The notes under the pieces were generated by a model. It made no database searches. It was not told where the DNA came from and worked only from the letters and a program-made list of their open reading frames with translations. From Candidatus Eiseniibacteriota bacterium (GTDB lineage Bacteria; Eisenbacteria; RBG-16-71-46; JAGVPR01), in assembly GCA_020052115.1 (NCBI GenBank), contig JAGVPR010000039.1, forward strand, positions 1 to 8,017: a DNA stretch of 8,017 nucleotides, given 5' to 3'. Of this stretch, positions 5,315-8,017 are shown piece after piece (the first letter of the stretch is position 1; each line of letters opens with the position of its first letter). The translations under genes and the position numbers were made by a program.

Positions 5315-7081
5315 TTACCGCGACAAGATGAGCCGGGTGGCGCGCGTGACCCCGTTCCAACTCACCCGGATGAAGTAGACCCCGGAGGCGGCGGGAGCCC
5401 CGCCCTCATCGCGTCCATCCCAGGCGGCTTCGTGCGGGCCTGCGTTCTCCTCGCCGTCGGAGAGGGTACGAACCCTGCGACCCTGCGCATCGTGCACCGT
5501 GACCCAGGTCCAGCCTGCTTCGGGAAGCGTATACGTGCACGTCGTCCGCGCGCCGAACGGATTCGGGCGAGCGTCGCTCACCGCAAGACCCGCCGGTGAA
5601 CCTCCTCCGGGCGGCGCGATGACCGGCCCGAGCCATGTCGCCTCTCCGGAGCGACTCACTTCCTGAAGCCAATAGCTCACCGACGTCCAAGGCGCCTGCG
5701 GGTCGAGAAACTGATACTCATCCTGCCCCGACAGTATCCTGGGCGTCAGCCGCCGCCTCTCGCCTCCCGGCTCGCCCCGGAAGACGTGGAACCCGGCGTG
5801 GTCGCGCTCCTCGGCGACCTCCCATCGGATCATGACGCCGCGGTCGCTGCGCTCGGCGAAGAACGACGCGAGTGTCACGGCGGTCACCGAGCCGACCCAC
5901 TTCGCGATGTGGAACGACTCCTTCCGGCCGGCGTGGATGAAGCCGCCGCCCACGAAAAGGCTCTCCGACTCCGACGCGAAGCACGTGACCGCGCCGTCGG
6001 TGCCCGAGCCCATCGCGCGCCAGTCTCTGCCGTCCCACGCGGCGATGTTGGAGGCCGCGCGTCCCCCGGCGGCGGAGAAGAACCCTCCGACGATCAGGTG
6101 GCCATCGAAGACGGTAAGCGCGGAGACGGTGCCGTTCGTTCCGACATCCGCCCCGGAGCCCAGCGCGCTCCATGCGGTGCCGTCCCATCGGGCGATGCGG
6201 TTCGCGGTGACGCCGCCGGCCGTGGTGAAACTCCCTCCGGCGATGAGATCGCCGTTGTACTCGCCCAGAACCCGAACGCCGCCGTTCATGCCGGAACCGA
6301 GCGGCTCCCAGGTCGCTCCGTCGCAGAGCTTCGCGACGTAGGAGCAGGGAACGCCGCCCGCCTGCGTGAACGCGCCCCCCGCGACAACGCAGCCGTCGTG
6401 GGTCGTGAGCGCGTACACCGGCATGTTCATTCCGCCCGAGCCGAACGTGTTCCAGCCGACGTTGTCCCAGTAGGCGACGTACGGCGCCGCGGCCTCATCC
6501 GCCTGAGTGAAAGCGCCCCCGGCGACGAGCGACCCGCCCAGGACCGAGAGCGCATAGACGCTGCTGTTCAGGCCGGAGCCGAGCGGGGTCCACTCGGTTC
6601 CGTTCCAGGCCGCAATCCGCGCTCTAGGGTTCGGTCCCGAGGCGGCGAAGTCCCCGCCGGCGGCCAAGCTGTTCCCGTAAGGCGTGAACGCGTAGACGGT
6701 ATTGCTCAGCCCGAGACCGACCGGGGACCACGTTCCTCCGGACCAGCGCGCGACGGCCCCCGTGACGACGCCGCCGGCCTGGGTGAACCAGCCTCCGACG
6801 ACGATCGAGTTCTGATGGGTGATCATCGCCTCCGATCGGTTCTCGAGCCCGGAGTCACCCGCGAACCCGTCCCACCAGTGCGCGTCGGCATCGGATGGCA
6901 GTGACGCCTGCGCGTGTGCGGAAGGGAGCCGTCCGGCGGCCCGTTCGGCCATCGGCAGCCCGAACGCCAGGACGATGGCCATGAACAGCGGAAGCGCGGC
7001 GGACCCCGGCGAGAAGAGCGGGGGAGACGGCCGTGACGAGCCTCCCGTCTCGTCCGAGCCTCGCCGAGAGAGCGAAAACAT
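5315..7081 (-). CDS. Secreted seven-repeat beta-propeller protein with FlgD-like / sorting-type C-terminal domain
   Basis: This 588-residue protein has a basic N-terminus, a hydrophobic segment at 29-42 (ALPLFMAIVLAFGL) and a likely signal-peptidase site after AHA (55-57), so export is expected. Seven repeats of 46-50 residues follow from about 96 to 400. Each has a core like GGAFTQAGG (starting at 96, 142, 188, 235, 282, 332, 378) and a strand like AAWNGTEW (111, 157, 203, 250, 297, 347, 393), often followed by LGSG. This suggests one seven-bladed propeller. Residues 400-488 look fibronectin-III-like (GVMIRWEVAEERDHAGFHVFR). Residues 499-588 form a FlgD-Ig/type-A sorting-like domain with RPNPFG, VHDAQGRRVRTL and SGVYFIRV. 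That ending is seen on many outer-surface or T9SS-like cargo proteins in FCB-related phyla. GGAGGGG (7095-7089) precedes the ATG by about seven bases. No catalytic residues are recognised. The ligand and role are unknown. Confidence 0.85.
   Translation of the reverse strand: MFSLSRRGSDETGGSSRPSPPLFSPGSAALPLFMAIVLAFGLPMAERAAGRLPSAHAQASLPSDADAHWWDGFAGDSGLENRSEAMITHQNSIVVGGWFTQAGGVVTGAVARWSGGTWSPVGLGLSNTVYAFTPYGNSLAAGGDFAASGPNPRARIAAWNGTEWTPLGSGLNSSVYALSVLGGSLVAGGAFTQADEAAAPYVAYWDNVGWNTFGSGGMNMPVYALTTHDGCVVAGGAFTQAGGVPCSYVAKLCDGATWEPLGSGMNGGVRVLGEYNGDLIAGGSFTTAGGVTANRIARWDGTAWSALGSGADVGTNGTVSALTVFDGHLIVGGFFSAAGGRAASNIAAWDGRDWRAMGSGTDGAVTCFASESESLFVGGGFIHAGRKESFHIAKWVGSVTAVTLASFFAERSDRGVMIRWEVAEERDHAGFHVFRGEPGGERRRLTPRILSGQDEYQFLDPQAPWTSVSYWLQEVSRSGEATWLGPVIAPPGGGSPAGLAVSDARPNPFGARTTCTYTLPEAGWTWVTVHDAQGRRVRTLSDGEENAGPHEAAWDGRDEGGAPAASGVYFIRVSWNGVTRATRLILSR
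5882..6808 (-). repeat. Seven degenerate tandem coding repeats (propeller blades)
   Basis: These repeats lie within the secreted protein and have a period of about 138-150 bases (46-50 codons). Each encodes a GG-x-F-x-x-A-G-G turn and an A-x-W-x-G-x-x-W strand. The copies differ enough at DNA level that they look old rather than recently duplicated. The last copy is the most degenerate: it ends AKWVGSVT and lacks the second Trp. Confidence 0.8.
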
Positions 7082-7176
7082 GCTCGAACCCCTCCGTGTG
7101 TCAGCCGCTGCTGCGGTACCGGCGTCCGGACGTCGTCGGCGAAACCGCTCAGTCCCGTTGGATCCACGCAGCAGGG

Positions 7177-7182
7177 ATTATA
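7177..7182 (-). promoter_or_regulatory. Perfect TATAAT -10 box upstream of the secreted propeller gene
   Basis: The minus strand reads TATAAT exactly at 7182-7177, in the 119-base gap between the two propeller genes. Initiation near 7170 would give a leader of roughly 88 bases before the ATG at 7081. No convincing -35 is found at 16-18 bases spacing (the region overlaps the stop codon of the upstream gene), so an activator or an alternative contact may be needed. The leader contains a 10-base palindrome CGTCCGGACG (7123-7132) and a small CCGC-TGCT-GCGG hairpin near 7105-7116, of unknown significance. Confidence 0.45.
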
Positions 7183-7200
7183 GCGCGGATGAGGCCGGTT

Positions 7201-8017
7201 CTAGCGCTGGCGAGAGGACGGCCGAACTCCCACGGCGACGGTGCGCGGCTCGTCGTCGAGCGAGACACGCCGCGCGATTCTCCGACGCGCCACGTCAACG
7301 ATGATGACTCCGCCGGGCCGCGTGGCCTGGAGCAGGTACACCCGCGCACCGCCGGGCGAGACCGCGATGTCCCGGATCGCGCGCCCCAGCTCGATGCGCG
7401 CTTCCTCGCGGCCGTTCGCCGTGTCGAAGACGAGGAGCCTGGAGACAGAGGCCACGAACAATCGAGTCCCATCAGGAGAGGACGCGACGGGCCCGAGATC
7501 CACCGGCTGAAGGAGAGGCAGCCGCGATGGAAGTCTCCGCGCCGGATCGTGCCAGCGGATGGCTCTCAGGGTCCGCCCGCTCACTTCGATGAAGAGCGCT
7601 GCACCCTGAGGCAAGACCGAAACGCACCGCAGCCGAGATCCCCCGGCCGGATCTCCCTCCTCTCCGGCGGGATCCATCGGAACGCGATCGAAACCCTCGC
7701 GCAGCGGCCGTCCGGGAACGCCGTCGTCATCCGGCAGATCCAGCTCGAAGAACGCCGGGCCGGAGGCGGACGCGATGAGCCGCTTCCCGTCCGGGGAGAG
7801 GGTGAGATCGTTCTCCGGAGAGTCGAGCGGGGTGTTCCAGGCCAGATACTTCTCTCTGTAGTGGGCGCAATAGACACGCCTCGGGCTCGGAGCTTTGCGT
7901 GTCCCACGATCGCTTCCGCCGAAGATGTAGCCGCGCCGGCCATCGGCCCCCGTCTGGACCGCATCCACCGGGCCGAGCGACCAGGTCGCGATCGGCGCCC
8001 GGGCGGCGGCGTCGAAC
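7201..8017 (-). CDS. Beta-propeller protein with SPDG/YVTN-like repeats (partial, N-terminus off the right edge)
   Basis: The minus-strand frame ending at the TAG at 7201 is open to the window edge, giving about 271 residues of the C-terminal part. A GTG at 7968 could be proposed as a start. However, the sixteen in-frame codons before it continue a propeller-like pattern (APIATWSLGPVDAV), so I treat the gene as truncated by the window. Repeat motifs are GRRGYIFGG, NDLTLSPDGKRLIAS, VASSPDGTRLFVAS with LLVFDTANGREEARI, and IAVSPGGARVYLL with VIIVDVARRRIARRV. They resemble WD40-like/YVTN propellers that often act as extracytoplasmic or binding modules. The protein stops just inside a strand (EPRTVAVGV) that would begin another blade, consistent with ring closure between first and last blades. 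No catalytic residues or sorting domain are visible in this part. It runs in the same direction as the secreted propeller gene, 119 bases downstream, but belongs to a different repeat family. Confidence 0.75.
   Translation of the reverse strand, partial: FDAAARAPIATWSLGPVDAVQTGADGRRGYIFGGSDRGTRKAPSPRRVYCAHYREKYLAWNTPLDSPENDLTLSPDGKRLIASASGPAFFELDLPDDDGVPGRPLREGFDRVPMDPAGEEGDPAGGSRLRCVSVLPQGAALFIEVSGRTLRAIRWHDPARRLPSRLPLLQPVDLGPVASSPDGTRLFVASVSRLLVFDTANGREEARIELGRAIRDIAVSPGGARVYLLQATRPGGVIIVDVARRRIARRVSLDDEPRTVAVGVRPSSRQR

Noticed and set aside
5786..6904. Plus-strand open frame of 372 codons opposite the propeller gene
   Set aside because: It mirrors the repetitive propeller coding sequence and has no motif. 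The minus-strand product has a signal peptide, seven ordered repeats and a recognisable C-terminal domain.

Overview
This is a high-GC bacterial chromosomal window with ordinary gene density and no sign of phage, plasmid, insertion sequence, CRISPR or RNA genes. The best hint of the organism is the protein at 5315-7081. It combines seven 'W-G-x-W...GG-F-T-x-AGG' propeller repeats, a fibronectin-like segment and a C-terminal FlgD-like / type-A sorting-like domain. That architecture is common in FCB-related and candidate phyla such as Eisenbacteria or Latescibacteria. The assignment is an inference, because no marker gene is present.

Layout from left to right. (1) 1-609, minus strand: the N-terminal 203 residues of a BtpA-family protein, running off the left edge. 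(2) 610-826: a divergent intergenic region with candidate promoters in both directions. (3) 827-3732, plus strand: a two-gene operon for a 2-oxoacid (probably 2-oxoglutarate):ferredoxin oxidoreductase. KorA is a gamma-alpha fusion, KorB carries the TPP site and four cluster cysteines, and the two genes overlap by ATGA. A strong hairpin follows at 3763-3791. (4) 3827-4093, minus: a small KH-domain RNA-binding protein (KhpA type). (5) 4201-4797, minus: a P-loop ATPase/kinase-like protein of the AAA_28/NadR-kinase type, with a G8 tract just after its assigned start. (6) 4798-5314: about 517 bases with no recognisable gene. (7) 5315-7081, minus: the secreted seven-repeat propeller protein. (8) 7201-8017, minus: the C-terminal part of a second, different beta-propeller protein (SPDG/YVTN-like repeats), entering from the right edge.

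The only clear functional unit is korAB, which oxidatively decarboxylates a 2-oxoacid to acyl-CoA with reduction of ferredoxin (the reverse direction is possible in reductive carbon fixation). The other genes look like separate transcription units or loose neighbours. I found no convincing new multi-gene system. The items most worth checking are the uncharacterised secreted propeller and its propeller neighbour, the BtpA homologue of unknown enzymology divergent from korAB, and the G8 tract at the start of the ATPase gene.
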